Source of the DNA: an uncultured Acetatifactor sp.
Lineage (GTDB): Bacteria > Bacillota > Clostridia > Lachnospirales > Lachnospiraceae
Direction: 5' to 3'
Assembly (NCBI GenBank): GCA_910577185.1
Contig: CAJTLR010000003.1
Span: forward strand, 1 to 64,000
DNA length: 64,000 bases
The stretch's first letter is position 1, and each line of letters opens with the position of its first letter. The notes beneath the pieces were generated by a model. It had not been told where the DNA came from. It made no database searches and saw only the letters and a program-made list of their open reading frames with translations. Made by a program: the position numbers and the translations under genes. Below, piece after piece: positions 53,746 through 63,957 of the stretch.

Positions 53746-54729
53746 TTACAGCACATCGGCAAAATGTACTTTTAACCGTTTAAAAATGGCGGCTCCAATG
53801 CCGAACAGCACCACCGTAACAATCCAGAAATACATGGTCGAAAAAAAGTCCTGGAAAAACCACTCCCGGCCATATATGGCGGTTCTGTAGCCTCCCACGA
53901 TATATACAAGGGGATTCAGCTTCAGCCAGAATACCCATTCCTCCGGTACGGAATCTATATTCCAGAGAATGGGGGTTGCCCAGATCCCGATCTGCAGCGC
54001 AATGCTGATAATCTGCGTCAGGTCCTTGAAAAAAACCACCACGGCGCATGTGGCATAGCATATGGCCAGCACAAACACAAACAGGCAGAAACTGTAATAC
54101 AGAATCTGCGTGGTGTAAATTGTGGGATAATACCCGTAAAGCGCCGCCACCACCAGGAGTACCGCCAGAAAGAAGACATGGATAAACGTGGCCGCAATGA
54201 TTTTGATAATGGGCAGAATACTAATCTTGAACACTACCTTTTTGACCAGATAGTCATATTCCCTCATGGCATTGGTTCCGTTGTTCAATGCCTCGTTAAA
54301 ATAAAACCAGGGCACCAGCCCGGCCGTCAGAAACAGCACGAACGGCACGTCCTTCACGCCCCGGCCCGTATTCCCCATTAGCTTTTCAAAGACAATATAA
54401 TACATCGCCACCGTCACCACCGGCTGCGCCAGCGCCCAGAGGGCTCCCATATAGGAACCCGCGTAACGCTTTTTAAAATCATTTTTCGCCAGCTTCCAGA
54501 TCAGGTGACGGCTTTGATACAGTTCCACCGGAATCGTGGTAAATTTTTCATACCATTTTGCAAATACGATGCAGGATACCAGAATCACGGAACAGGACAG
54601 AATCTTCTTCAGCAGTTCCTCCTGGGGATCCGCAGTGGGACCCGGGTTCTCATGCAAAATGATCACTAAGGCCATCAGCAGCCCCAGCAGGCAAAATATT
54701 ACGATTCCGCCTTTTTTGCTAATTTTCAT
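53746..54729 (-). CDS. wzm: Polysaccharide ABC exporter permease (Wzm/TagG type)
   Basis: A 327-residue membrane subunit. From residue ~85 it is a normal six-segment ABC-2 exporter (L-A-K-N-D-F-K-K-R-Y-A-G-S-Y-M-G-A-L-W is the family opening). Ahead of it are two additional hydrophobic segments (residues ~7-25 and ~45-62) that typical 260-residue Wzm/TagG proteins lack. The start at 54729 follows GGGGGAG. It is paired with the ATPase encoded 71 bp downstream. Confidence 0.9.
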   Translation of the reverse strand: MKISKKGGIVIFCLLGLLMALVIILHENPGPTADPQEELLKKILSCSVILVSCIVFAKWYEKFTTIPVELYQSRHLIWKLAKNDFKKRYAGSYMGALWALAQPVVTVAMYYIVFEKLMGNTGRGVKDVPFVLFLTAGLVPWFYFNEALNNGTNAMREYDYLVKKVVFKISILPIIKIIAATFIHVFFLAVLLVVAALYGYYPTIYTTQILYYSFCLFVFVLAICYATCAVVVFFKDLTQIISIALQIGIWATPILWNIDSVPEEWVFWLKLNPLVYIVGGYRTAIYGREWFFQDFFSTMYFWIVTVVLFGIGAAIFKRLKVHFADVL

Positions 54730-54802
54730 TTTCTCCCCCATACCGCTGCGCAGCAGCAACTTTCTTTCAGGCAGGAGACGCCTTTTTCAAGGTTGAGGCT
54801 TC

Positions 54803-55366
54803 TCACCTTGTTATCTGTCTCTCGAATTCCCCCAGACCGCCCCAGTTTCTGTCACGCTCAATCATAACCAGCTCCATGCCTTCCGGTATGGGCCATTCAA
54901 TGCCGATGGCGGGATCGTCATATGCGATTCCCCCTTCATCTCCCGGATGATAAAAATCGGTACACTTATAGCAGAATTCCGCGTAATCCGACAGGACAAG
55001 ATACCCGTGGGCAAAATTTTTCGGCACAAAAAACTGCTTTTTGTTCTCCTCGGAAAGAATCACCCCATACCACTTTCCAAAGGTGGGAGACCCCTTCCTG
55101 AGATCCACCGCCACGTCAAACACTTCCCCCCGGATGGCCCTCACCAGCTTGTCCTGGGGATATTCCTTTTGAAAATGAAGGCCCCTCAGCACCCCCCTGC
55201 TGCCGGAGGACTGGTTATCCTGGACAAACACTTCCCCAATGCCGGCCTCCTTATATGCCTCATAATGATAAGATTCATAAAAATAACCCCTGGAATCCCC
55301 GTGCACCTGGGGCGTAATGATCTTCAGTCCTTCTATCCCGCAGGTCTCCACTTTAATTTTGCCCAT
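54803..55366 (-). CDS. rfbC: dTDP-4-dehydrorhamnose 3,5-epimerase
   Basis: A 187-residue cupin enzyme of dTDP-L-rhamnose synthesis. Visible family blocks: G-D-S-R-G-Y-F, Q-D-N-Q-S-S-G-S-R-G-V-L-R-G-L-H-F-Q (catalytic His), D-V-A-V-D-L-R-K-G-S-P-T-F-G, F-A-H-G-Y and Y-K-C-T-D-F-Y. The start at 55366 follows GGAGGATTATT; an upstream ATG (55414) lies in a hairpin repeat. The gene lies between the muramidase and exporter genes. Confidence 0.96.
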   Translation of the reverse strand: MGKIKVETCGIEGLKIITPQVHGDSRGYFYESYHYEAYKEAGIGEVFVQDNQSSGSRGVLRGLHFQKEYPQDKLVRAIRGEVFDVAVDLRKGSPTFGKWYGVILSEENKKQFFVPKNFAHGYLVLSDYAEFCYKCTDFYHPGDEGGIAYDDPAIGIEWPIPEGMELVMIERDRNWGGLGEFERQITR

Positions 55367-55392
55367 AATAATCCTCCATTCCTGCTCATTAC

Positions 55393-55420
55393 GCGAATTT
55401 GGGCGTAAGCACAAATTCGC
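55393..55420. repeat. Leader hairpin before rfbC
   Basis: GCGAATTTG (55393-55401) and CAAATTCGC (55412-55420) form a perfect stem 27 bp before the rfbC start, over the muramidase stop. It resembles the leader hairpin before rfbA at 57597-57625. Confidence 0.55.
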
Positions 55421-55423
55421 CTG

Positions 55424-56699
55424 TCATCTTGCCAGGTAACTGACATTCATGTCAACATTACCTTCGATTCCATCCACGCTTCCCCTGGATGTATACTGCC
55501 ACATATGATAATATCCCTGATAAATGGGCGCGCTGCGGTATTCTGCAAGCCAGATGCAGTATTTCTCCAGCCGGTCCGCGTGCAGATTATTGTTGTACCA
55601 GTTACGGCTTCCGTAAACCCCCGCCTCATAGCCCGCATTGACAATGGTGCGGCAGAATGCATCGCACACCAGGGTCCGCGTTTCCACATCCAGGCCGTCG
55701 GCCCTTCCGTTTCCCCCGGCTCCTTCCGTGTCGATAAAAATCGGATAGTCCAGATGATATTCCCGGATCAGCTGCAGCACCGCAGATGCCTCTTCCACCG
55801 CTTCCACCTCGTTCACCGCCTGGGTAAAGAAATACACGCCCACCGGCATTCCGCTGACAGCAGCCCCTCTCATGTTGGCGGTAAAATACGGATCCTCCAC
55901 CAGGTTGCCGGTTACGGATCCCCGGTAGCCGGCGCGGATAATGGCAAATTCCACTCCCGCCTCTTTTACCTTGTCCCAGTCAATGTCCCCGTTCCATTTT
56001 GAAACGTCAATGCCCACCTTTGAATTTGCGGTGGATTTCTGGAGTTTCTGAATCTCCGTCTTATCCGCGTCCACAAGGGCATCCGTCTCTCCGGTATCCT
56101 CCGCCTCCGCGTCGATCTCGTCCTCCGTCCTGATCAGCAGGGAAATGTCATCTATGGCAACATACTCCACTTTCTCCTTTACGCGCACCTTTGTCTCATT
56201 GTTTGGCACCCTGTACCCCTCAATCGGCATCAGCCGCACATAATATTCCCCTGCGGTCAGGCCTCCCACATAAATAATACCGTCTTTGTCCAGATCCTTA
56301 TATTCCCCCAGGCCTTCCAGCTCTATGAAAAAGCTCTCGCCCGTGACCGGCACTCCCTGACTGTCCACAATCTGAACCCGCAGGTCCTTTTCCACGGATG
56401 TCACCAGCAGGGAAAGTCTGGCTGCACTGTTCCTGGCGGCCTCCAGCACCGGGTTGATCTCCTGGTCAAAGAAAGTATTGTCCTTCAGGAATGCGGACAA
56501 GTCATTTCCGATTTGTCCCCAGGCCCTCTCCCCCTCCTCCGCGTCTTCCTCTTCCCCGTCCTGTGTTCCGGGTGCGGGAGTCTGTCCGGGCGGCAGGTTC
56601 CGGTCACCGCCGCCTCCCTGGGGCTTGTTGATATACAGCACCAGCAGGGAGATCAGCAGGATCACTGCCATGGAGCACAAAATCGCCATTTTCCGTAAT

Positions 56700-56710
<11 letters not shown>
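55424..56710 (-). CDS. Membrane-anchored GH25 muramidase with SpaA-like domain
   Basis: A 428-residue wall hydrolase. An N-terminal anchor (residues ~8-28) and an acidic linker are followed by a SpaA/Cna-like beta domain (~108-175) and a GH25 lysozyme domain (~232-428). Active-site acids are seen in [13 protein letters not shown] and F-I-D-T-E-G. It cleaves the glycan strand of peptidoglycan. It begins within the end of rfbA (11-bp overlap), so it is firmly part of the polysaccharide operon and may open or trim wall near the exporter or LCP site. The GH25 domain is closely similar to that of the large protein at 58972. Confidence 0.92.
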
Positions 56711-57569
<859 letters not shown>

Positions 57570-57596
57570 AAAAATCCCCATGCCTTTCCGTAACCT

Positions 57597-57648
57597 GCGG
57601 ATTTGGGCCGCAGGCACAAATTTGCGTGTAAAAATTTATTTTTCACAC
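57597..57648. repeat. Double-hairpin leader before rfbA
   Basis: GCGGATTTG (57597-57605) pairs with CAAATTTGC (57617-57625) through two wobble pairs, overlapping a CTGCGG/CCGCAG alternative stem. GTGTAAAAA (57626-57634) then pairs with TTTTTCACAC (57639-57648). On the minus strand it is directly upstream of rfbA. It shares layout with the rfbC leader and the family C repeats. Confidence 0.55.
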
Positions 57649-57674
57649 AATTCTCCTATTCCAGTTTATATTGA

Positions 57675-57699
57675 ATAGGAACGGCAGAACCGTTCCTAT
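57675..57699. other. Perfect hairpin between rfbB and rfbA
   Basis: ATAGGAACGG and CCGTTCCTAT form a ten-bp stem with a five-base loop, 13 bp after the rfbB stop. No T-run follows on the minus strand, so a processing or stabilising role is as likely as termination. Confidence 0.6.
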
Positions 57700-57711
57700 C
57701 TGGCTGATTTG

Positions 57712-58797
57712 TTATTTCTTTTCATACATTTCCGTATAATATTTCTGGTAATCGCCGCTGGTGGCATTTGCCATCCACTCCTGGTGCTGAAAGTACCACT
57801 CTATGGTCTTCCGGATGCCCTCCTTGAACATGGTCTCCGGACACCAGCCAATCTGCGCCCTGATCTTGTCCGGGGCAATGGCATATCTGCGGTCATGGCC
57901 TTTGCGGTCCTCCACATATGTGATCAGGTCTGCCGTCACATTCGCCTTCCTGGGATCGTCATCCGGCAGCATCTCCTGGAGCACTTCCAGGATGATGTGA
58001 AGAATCTCTATATTCTGCTTCTCATTATGCCCGCCGATATTATAAGTCTCGAACAGCCTGCCCTGCTCCTGTACCATGTCGATGGCTTTGGCGTGGTCTT
58101 CCACATACAGCCAGTCCCTGACATTTTTCCCGTCTCCGTACACCGGGAGCTTCTTTCCCTGAAGCGCATTGTTGATCATCAGCGGAATAAATTTCTCCGG
58201 GAACTGATAGGGTCCGTAATTATTGGAGCAGTTGGTAATATTTGCAGGAAAACGATACGTGTCCATATAGGATTTCACCAGCATATCCGCCGAGGCCTTG
58301 CTGGCAGAATAAGGGCTGTGCGGATCATAGGGAGTGGTCTCATAGAAGAAAGCGTCATCATCCTCCGGCAGAGAACCATACACTTCGTCCGTGGACACAT
58401 GCAGGAACTTTTTTCCCTCCGGGAAACTGCCGTCCGGCAGTTCCCATGCCGCCTTGGCACAGTTCAGCATCACGGCCGTGCCCAGCACATTGGTCTGTAT
58501 AAAAACTTCCGGATTCCGGATACTTCTGTCCACATGACTCTCCGCCGCAAAATGAACCACCCTGTCAATGTCATTTTCCGCAAAAATCCTGGAGATTGCT
58601 TCCTTATCACAGATATCGGCTTTCACAAAAGTATAATTTGCCCGATTCTCCACTTCTTTCAGATTCTCCAGATTTCCTGCATATGTCAGTAAATCCACAT
58701 TGATGATACGGATTTCGTCCCCATACTTCCGGAACATATAGTGAATATAATTCGAGCCGATAAACCCGGCGCCTCCTGTCACAAGATAAGTCCGCAT
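57712..58797 (-). CDS. rfbB: dTDP-glucose 4,6-dehydratase
   Basis: A 361-residue short-chain dehydrogenase-type enzyme. NAD loop V-T-G-G-A-G-F-I-G-S-N, the active-site S-T-D-E-V-Y-G and Y-S-A-S-K, H-F-A-A-E-S-H-V-D-R-S, and N-Y-G-P-Y-Q-F-P-E-K are all present. It is the first gene after a consensus promoter and thus opens the polysaccharide operon: rfbB, rfbA, GH25, rfbC, wzm, wzt, methyltransferase-kinase, glycosyltransferase. Confidence 0.97.
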   Translation of the reverse strand: MRTYLVTGGAGFIGSNYIHYMFRKYGDEIRIINVDLLTYAGNLENLKEVENRANYTFVKADICDKEAISRIFAENDIDRVVHFAAESHVDRSIRNPEVFIQTNVLGTAVMLNCAKAAWELPDGSFPEGKKFLHVSTDEVYGSLPEDDDAFFYETTPYDPHSPYSASKASADMLVKSYMDTYRFPANITNCSNNYGPYQFPEKFIPLMINNALQGKKLPVYGDGKNVRDWLYVEDHAKAIDMVQEQGRLFETYNIGGHNEKQNIEILHIILEVLQEMLPDDDPRKANVTADLITYVEDRKGHDRRYAIAPDKIRAQIGWCPETMFKEGIRKTIEWYFQHQEWMANATSGDYQKYYTEMYEKK

Positions 58798-58870
58798 GTT
58801 TCTGTTCCTTTCCCTGGTTTATTTAAAATTCTCTCTCGTCTTAGTATGACATAAAAATCACGATACACTC

Positions 58871-58899
58871 ATTATAAGGATTCTGCCAATATCTGTCAA
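58871..58899 (-). promoter_or_regulatory. Consensus promoter of the polysaccharide operon
   Basis: On the minus strand TTGACA (58894-58899) and TATAAT (58871-58876) are exactly 17 bp apart, both perfect. The leader to rfbB is about 65 nt with AAAGGA before the ATG. Confidence 0.9.
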
Positions 58900-58971
58900 C
58901 TTCCAAACCGGTCTTGCCGCATCTTTTCGTCAGCCCTTTGTAACTGTTGCGCTGATACACGCAGCAGGCCC

Positions 58972-61900
58972 TCAATAACCCAGGTAGCTGACATTGAGGT
59001 CCACATCTCCGCTGATGCCGCTGACGCTGCCGGTGGAACGATACTGCCACATGTCATACTTTCCTTTATAGGTAGGACTTGCCGCGTATTGCGCCAGCCA
59101 GATCTTATAGGAATTTAAGCTTCCCGCGTCAATTTTGGATTCCAGCCATATCTTGTTGGAATAGATTCCCGCCGTGTAGCCCGCATTCTGTATCGTCTGG
59201 CAGAAAGCCCTGCACACCGCGGTTCTCTCAGCCTTGTCAAGCTTATCTCCCCGTCCTCCGCTGGCTTCCACATCCAGAAATACCGGATAGGAAATCCTAT
59301 GATTTTTTATCTGTTCCAGCACCATGGAGGCCTCCTCCACAGCTTCCACCTCGTTTACGGCCTGGGAGAAGAAATACACGCCCACTTTCAGTCCGGCTGC
59401 CTCAGCCCCCTTGATATTCGCCGCAAATTTCGGATCTTCAATCAGTTTTCCCTCGCCGGATCCTCTGTAACCGCAGCGGATAATCACATAGGAGATCCCG
59501 GAATTTTTCACCGCATTCCAGTCGATATTGCCGTTCCACTTGGAGACATCAATCCCCTGGACACCATCTCCCGTGATCAGGGATCCATCGCTGGCAAAAT
59601 GATACTTTGCACCCTGAATCACCTGTTCCCCGGTCACTTTGCTTCCATCCGCGTTAAAGTAGTACACCCTGCCTTCAATGGTCTGCCACCCGCTGTATTT
59701 TGCCTCTCCTTTGACGAAAAACTTATCTGCCGTATAATAGTCTGCCCTGACAGCTTCCTTGTATTTCCCATCCGCCAGCACATAAAGCTGCTGTCCGTCC
59801 GCGTCCTTCAATAAAGTAAAAGTATCGTCCTTCGGATGCAGTCTGACGATCACCGTGCAGGATGCGCTGAGTTCTTCCCCGTTTTCCGTGTGTCTCACGG
59901 TGATAACCGCGCTGCCTTCCGCAACGCCTGTGACCGTAATATTTCTTCCCTCCACACTGACCGATGCAATATTTTCGTCGGAAGATACCGCCGTCACAGC
60001 CGTATTCTGCCCGGCCGCATTTTCCACTTCCGCCTTGATGAGCGCCGGAGTCTGCGTCAATACCGTCAGGGATGACTTATCCAGCTTCAGGGTCCTTTTC
60101 CCCGTGACCGTCACATTGATAACGGCTGTGGCAGCGGTATCTGCCGTACCGTTTTCATAGTATGCCTTCACAGTGACCACAGTCGTTCCTGCCCTGACAC
60201 CTGTGACACTGATATTGCCCTCTCCATCCACCGAAGCGGTGGCCACGGCTGTATTGCCGGAGCTGACGGAATATACCACCTTTAATCCATCCGAAAATCC
60301 TGACGCCACGGCCCTTGCTGTCATTACCGTTCCCACGGCTCCGCTTAAGTCAGCCTTATCTACCGTCAGGGTTCCCCTGGACGGGACCGGTGTGGGACTG
60401 GGCGTAGGGACCGGAGTGGCGCTGGGCGTGGGGACCGGGGTGGGACTGGGCGTGGGTTCCGGCGTCGGTGTGGGCGTAGGTTCCGCAGTGGGCGTGGGCG
60501 TAGGTTCCGGGGTAGGGCTGGGTGTGGGCTCCGGGGCGGGTTCCACAGTAGGGCTGGGCGTAGGCTCCGGGGTGGGCTCCACAGTAGGACTGGGCGCAGG
60601 TTCCGAACCCGGTTCGTCTGTTCCTTCATCCGTGCCTCCCGGAACGGTATCCTCCGGCGGTGCTGCCTCGGATGTGGAATCCGGCGCCTGACCCGGGTCA
60701 ACTGTCGCGGTATCCTCCGGCGCTGTCCCTGGTACGTCCTGTGCGCTGAGATACAAAAGCCCCCTTACAATCACCAGGGACATGGGATCCGGGATGGCGC
60801 TTTTGGCCACTTCCGTATAAGTGGCCGAGATCACCTTGCTCTCAACCCATGCCACCGTATCCTGCAAAGATGATTCCACCACGGTTTCGTTCTTTTTGGT
60901 GTCCTCCTTTGCCACATTGACTTCCGACTCCTTTTTAACCTCATTCGCCACATCTACCTTATCGTAGGCGATATTCTTTTTTACTTCCACGGACTGGCTG
61001 TCCGTAAAAACCGTGTAGTCCGCATATCTGGAATCTGCAAGCGGCTCCATGGCCACTTCATATGTACCCGGGGTAATGTCCGTCTTATAAATAATCCCAT
61101 CCATGTCGTCATCCGACCAGATATAGGATTTCCCGTCCGGATCCGTGACTGTCACGGAAAACGGCACATTTGCCACCAGTTTTTCGTTTTTCCGGTTTAT
61201 AAATTTAATCTTCAGGTCTTTTTGTATGGAAGTGAAATTGGGTTCCACGGAAACCTGTCTCTCATATCCGCTCTCCTGGTATTCATTCCCGGAATCTCCT
61301 TTCACCACGGTGGATGCGCCGGCAAGCCGGGCAATCTCCGCGTCGGCCACTGCCATGAGCCCTTTTTCCCCAATCATGGAGATCCCTTCCAGCTGATGTC
61401 CCACATCCGCAAGATCGGAGATTTGCTTACTGGTCATATGGGCGCTGACAAATATACTGCCTGTCACGATGGCAGTAACCAGCACCACCACGCCGGTTAC
61501 TGCCATAACCCTGTCCATGGTATCCATGCTGCGCATTATGGCCCGGAGTCTCGCCAGAAAGTTCTGTTTTTTTCCTGACTTGTTTAAATTTCCCCGTTTC
61601 GCCTGCACTGCGCCCCGTACCGGCTGCCTTTTCTTCTGCGCATCCTGCCTGTGTCCGGTACCGGAGCCCCTGCGGGCTTCATCGCCTCTCTTCTGCCTTA
61701 CGGCCGGAATTCTGTCCGATTCCTGTTGCAAAGTAAAATCGTCTTTCTGCTCCATCCGGTCATAATACCCTTCCGGAACACCCTCTTCCTCATAAAATGC
61801 CTCTTCCGGTGTTTTCCCTGCTCCATAAGGGGCTTCTTCCCGCCAGGATTCTGCTTCATAATACCCTTCCGAAATGTCCCCGGACTCATCATATTCCACT

Positions 61901-62496
61901 TCCGGCCCCGCTTCGCCAGCACGGAATCCCTCTTCACCCTCTATATACATTTCATCCCGGGCTTCTCCCTCCCAGGGTTCTGCTTCATAATACCCTTCCG
62001 CATTTTCCCCGGACTCATCATATTCCACTTCCGGCCCTGCTTCGCCAGCACGGAATCCTTCTTCACCCTCTATATACATTTCATCCCGGGCTTCTCCCTC
62101 CCAGGATTCTGCTTCATAATACCCTTCCGAAATGTCCCCGGACTCATCATACTCCGCTTCCGGCCCCGCTTCGCCATCGCGGAATCCTTCTTCACCCTCT
62201 ATATACATTTCATCCCGGGTTTCCTCCTCCCAGGATTCTGCTTCATAATACCCTTCCGCATTTTCCCCGGACTCATCATATTCCACTTCTATCCCGCCTT
62301 CGGCATCGCGGAATTCTTCTCCATCTTCATATATTTCCCCGGCTTCAGACAACTCTTCCCCACGGCGGGAAAATGCCTCTTTGCTGTCCCAGTCATATTC
62401 CGCTTCATCGCCCTCTTCCCAGTCCCGGGCATCCTCATCATACCCATCTTCTTCCAGTCTGATTTCCTCTATCATACGACGGAATAACTTTTTCAT
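58972..62496 (-). CDS. Large GH25 muramidase with acidic cytoplasmic repeats, Big2 and cell-wall-binding domains
   Basis: A 1,174-residue protein with unusual architecture. Residues ~20-260 are strongly acidic and include 43-residue tandem repeats (E-V-E-Y-D-E-S-G ... E-G-E-E-G-F-R). A basic stretch and one membrane segment (~330-352, [11 protein letters not shown]) place the repeats in the cytoplasm. Outside are a SpaA-like domain (~430-510), a Pro-Thr linker (~632-705), two Big2 domains (~705-885), two wall-binding repeats (~930-975) and a GH25 lysozyme domain (~980-1174) with [13 protein letters not shown] and F-L-D-V-E-A. The start 62496 follows GGGGAGG; an in-frame ATG at 62628 would lie upstream of the promoter. 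Confidence 0.92.
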   Translation of the reverse strand: MKKLFRRMIEEIRLEEDGYDEDARDWEEGDEAEYDWDSKEAFSRRGEELSEAGEIYEDGEEFRDAEGGIEVEYDESGENAEGYYEAESWEEETRDEMYIEGEEGFRDGEAGPEAEYDESGDISEGYYEAESWEGEARDEMYIEGEEGFRAGEAGPEVEYDESGENAEGYYEAEPWEGEARDEMYIEGEEGFRAGEAGPEVEYDESGDISEGYYEAESWREEAPYGAGKTPEEAFYEEEGVPEGYYDRMEQKDDFTLQQESDRIPAVRQKRGDEARRGSGTGHRQDAQKKRQPVRGAVQAKRGNLNKSGKKQNFLARLRAIMRSMDTMDRVMAVTGVVVLVTAIVTGSIFVSAHMTSKQISDLADVGHQLEGISMIGEKGLMAVADAEIARLAGASTVVKGDSGNEYQESGYERQVSVEPNFTSIQKDLKIKFINRKNEKLVANVPFSVTVTDPDGKSYIWSDDDMDGIIYKTDITPGTYEVAMEPLADSRYADYTVFTDSQSVEVKKNIAYDKVDVANEVKKESEVNVAKEDTKKNETVVESSLQDTVAWVESKVISATYTEVAKSAIPDPMSLVIVRGLLYLSAQDVPGTAPEDTATVDPGQAPDSTSEAAPPEDTVPGGTDEGTDEPGSEPAPSPTVEPTPEPTPSPTVEPAPEPTPSPTPEPTPTPTAEPTPTPTPEPTPSPTPVPTPSATPVPTPSPTPVPSRGTLTVDKADLSGAVGTVMTARAVASGFSDGLKVVYSVSSGNTAVATASVDGEGNISVTGVRAGTTVVTVKAYYENGTADTAATAVINVTVTGKRTLKLDKSSLTVLTQTPALIKAEVENAAGQNTAVTAVSSDENIASVSVEGRNITVTGVAEGSAVITVRHTENGEELSASCTVIVRLHPKDDTFTLLKDADGQQLYVLADGKYKEAVRADYYTADKFFVKGEAKYSGWQTIEGRVYYFNADGSKVTGEQVIQGAKYHFASDGSLITGDGVQGIDVSKWNGNIDWNAVKNSGISYVIIRCGYRGSGEGKLIEDPKFAANIKGAEAAGLKVGVYFFSQAVNEVEAVEEASMVLEQIKNHRISYPVFLDVEASGGRGDKLDKAERTAVCRAFCQTIQNAGYTAGIYSNKIWLESKIDAGSLNSYKIWLAQYAASPTYKGKYDMWQYRSTGSVSGISGDVDLNVSYLGY
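61846..62300. repeat. 129-bp coding tandem repeat within the GH25 gene
   Basis: Units start at 61846, 61975, 62104 and 62233, each 129 bp (43 codons). Protein units alternate between G-E-N-A and G-D-I-S variants, indicating that a two-unit block was duplicated. Near identity in DNA suggests recent or ongoing repeat-number change. Confidence 0.88.
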
Positions 62497-62599
62497 CCTG
62501 ACCTCCCCGTTCCCCCTGCACCACAACATCCGCCAAAAACTGTCCAGTGACTTTTCGCAGGGACAAAAAGAACATCCTAACATGTAACAAATCTGTAAC

Positions 62600-62628
62600 A
62601 TTATAGCATTCCACAGCCGCTTCTTCAA
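62600..62628 (-). promoter_or_regulatory. Promoter of the large GH25 gene
   Basis: On the minus strand TTGAAG (62623-62628) and TATAAT (62600-62605) are 17 bp apart. A direct repeat of TGTAACA lies just past the -10. The leader is about 97 nt. The rest of the 321-bp divergent gap holds A/T-rich sequence, where the promoter of the SGNH-like gene must be; I cannot place it with confidence. Confidence 0.75.
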
Positions 62629-62817
62629 GTGAGAATCCTATTTCTTCATAATTTCTTAAAATGTTTTAAAGTACTATTAATAATGTAGACTTTCTCGCCC
62701 CATAATAGTAAAATAAAGGGGCGCATCCGTACAGCACTCCAGTATCTGTCCGGCCTGCTGCGCAAAAGGCACCAAAATCCAGGAAACATCAAAACCAGAG
62801 AAGAAACGGAGATGCAC

Positions 62818-63957
62818 ATGAAAAATAAGAAATCTGCCCGCGACAATCTGAAAGGAGAAATGCTCCCCATACCGGAGCTGGACGTTATCGATCTGGAACA
62901 GAACGATAACCCGGCACACGAAGCATCCGCACTTCCCCGGGAATCCCGTCCCGGGGAAGCTCCCCAAAACGGCGGCAAAAAATTTCCCCGGATCAATCTG
63001 CATATTATCCTTCTGATCGTAGTGATTCTCTTTATATCCGGTATTGTGTACAAATTTTTGAATTTCGGAGTCAAAGTGGATCGGGATGAAATATTCAAAG
63101 ACGGTCCCGGTACCTATGAAGATAATTATGACACCATTCTTCCCCTGATGGATGCGGACAATAATCCCGTATACAAGCAGTATGGGGAAGGCGACACCAT
63201 TCTGTTCTTCGGCAACGCGCCTTTCGCGGACGACAGGGACTCCGCCGACAACCTGGTCAATATGATTCAGGAGATGACCGGCATAACCGCCTACAACTGT
63301 TCCATCAGCGGCAGCTATCTGGCTGCAGAGGCCCGGGAACCGGATCCGGAAAAACATCCCGTGGATGTTTTTAATTTGTACTGGCTGTGTTCCCTGGCCA
63401 CGGAATTTCACGATTTTGCAGACGAAAATTACCGCAGGGCCGTGGAAGTACTGGGGGAAAATGCCCCGAAGGAGGCCATGGACGTCTATAACACCCTGAA
63501 AAGCATTGATATGAATGAGGTGGACGCCATAGTCATCATGTATGATGCCAGCGACTATCTGGCCGGGCATGAAATGTACAGTGACACGGACTCCACTGAC
63601 CTGATTCAGTTTACGGGCAATATGGAGGCAAGCATAGAACTGCTTCGTTTTTGTTACCCCGATATCCGGCTTATGGTTCTCTCCCCCACTTACGCCTTCG
63701 GCATCGACGAAAACGGCGACTACATCAGCAGCGATATCCAGAGGTATGGCTGGGATGTGCTTTCCACCTACAGCATTAAGCAATACGCGTCCTGCGCCTC
63801 CCGGGCAGTGACTTTCGTGGACAATCTCTACGGCACCATCACGGAAGACAACGCTAAGGATTACCTGACCGACAATCTGCACTTAAATGTGGAAGGCCGG
63901 AAAAAAGTCGCCCAGCGCTTTGTATATGCCCTCAATTACTACAAGGAACGCGACTGA
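62818..63957 (+). CDS. Membrane-anchored SGNH-hydrolase-like protein
   Basis: A 379-residue protein. A polar cytoplasmic tail (~60 residues) and one membrane segment (H-I-I-L-L-I-V-V-I-L-F-I-S-G-I) lead to an external domain with the SGNH layout. The strand that normally ends in G-D-S reads I-L-F-F-G-N-A-P-F-A-D-D; a block-III-like N-C-S-I-S-G-S-Y follows; the C-terminal D-N-L-H-L-N matches the D-x-x-H acid-base block. The usual nucleophile Ser is thus missing or moved. It is divergent from the GH25 gene, so a wall-related function (for example O-acetyl group handling) is a guess. Start 62818 has GGAG six bases upstream; ATG 62812 is too close to it. Confidence 0.75.
   Translation: MKNKKSARDNLKGEMLPIPELDVIDLEQNDNPAHEASALPRESRPGEAPQNGGKKFPRINLHIILLIVVILFISGIVYKFLNFGVKVDRDEIFKDGPGTYEDNYDTILPLMDADNNPVYKQYGEGDTILFFGNAPFADDRDSADNLVNMIQEMTGITAYNCSISGSYLAAEAREPDPEKHPVDVFNLYWLCSLATEFHDFADENYRRAVEVLGENAPKEAMDVYNTLKSIDMNEVDAIVIMYDASDYLAGHEMYSDTDSTDLIQFTGNMEASIELLRFCYPDIRLMVLSPTYAFGIDENGDYISSDIQRYGWDVLSTYSIKQYASCASRAVTFVDNLYGTITEDNAKDYLTDNLHLNVEGRKKVAQRFVYALNYYKERD

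Noticed and set aside
58841..59050. A 69-residue minus-strand frame between the large GH25 gene and rfbB
   Set aside because: It overlaps both the GH25 end and the rfbB promoter and has no ribosome site.
62497..62628. An N-terminal extension of the large GH25 protein
   Set aside because: The extra codons would begin at or upstream of the -35 box of its own promoter and lack a ribosome site; the start at 62496 has both.
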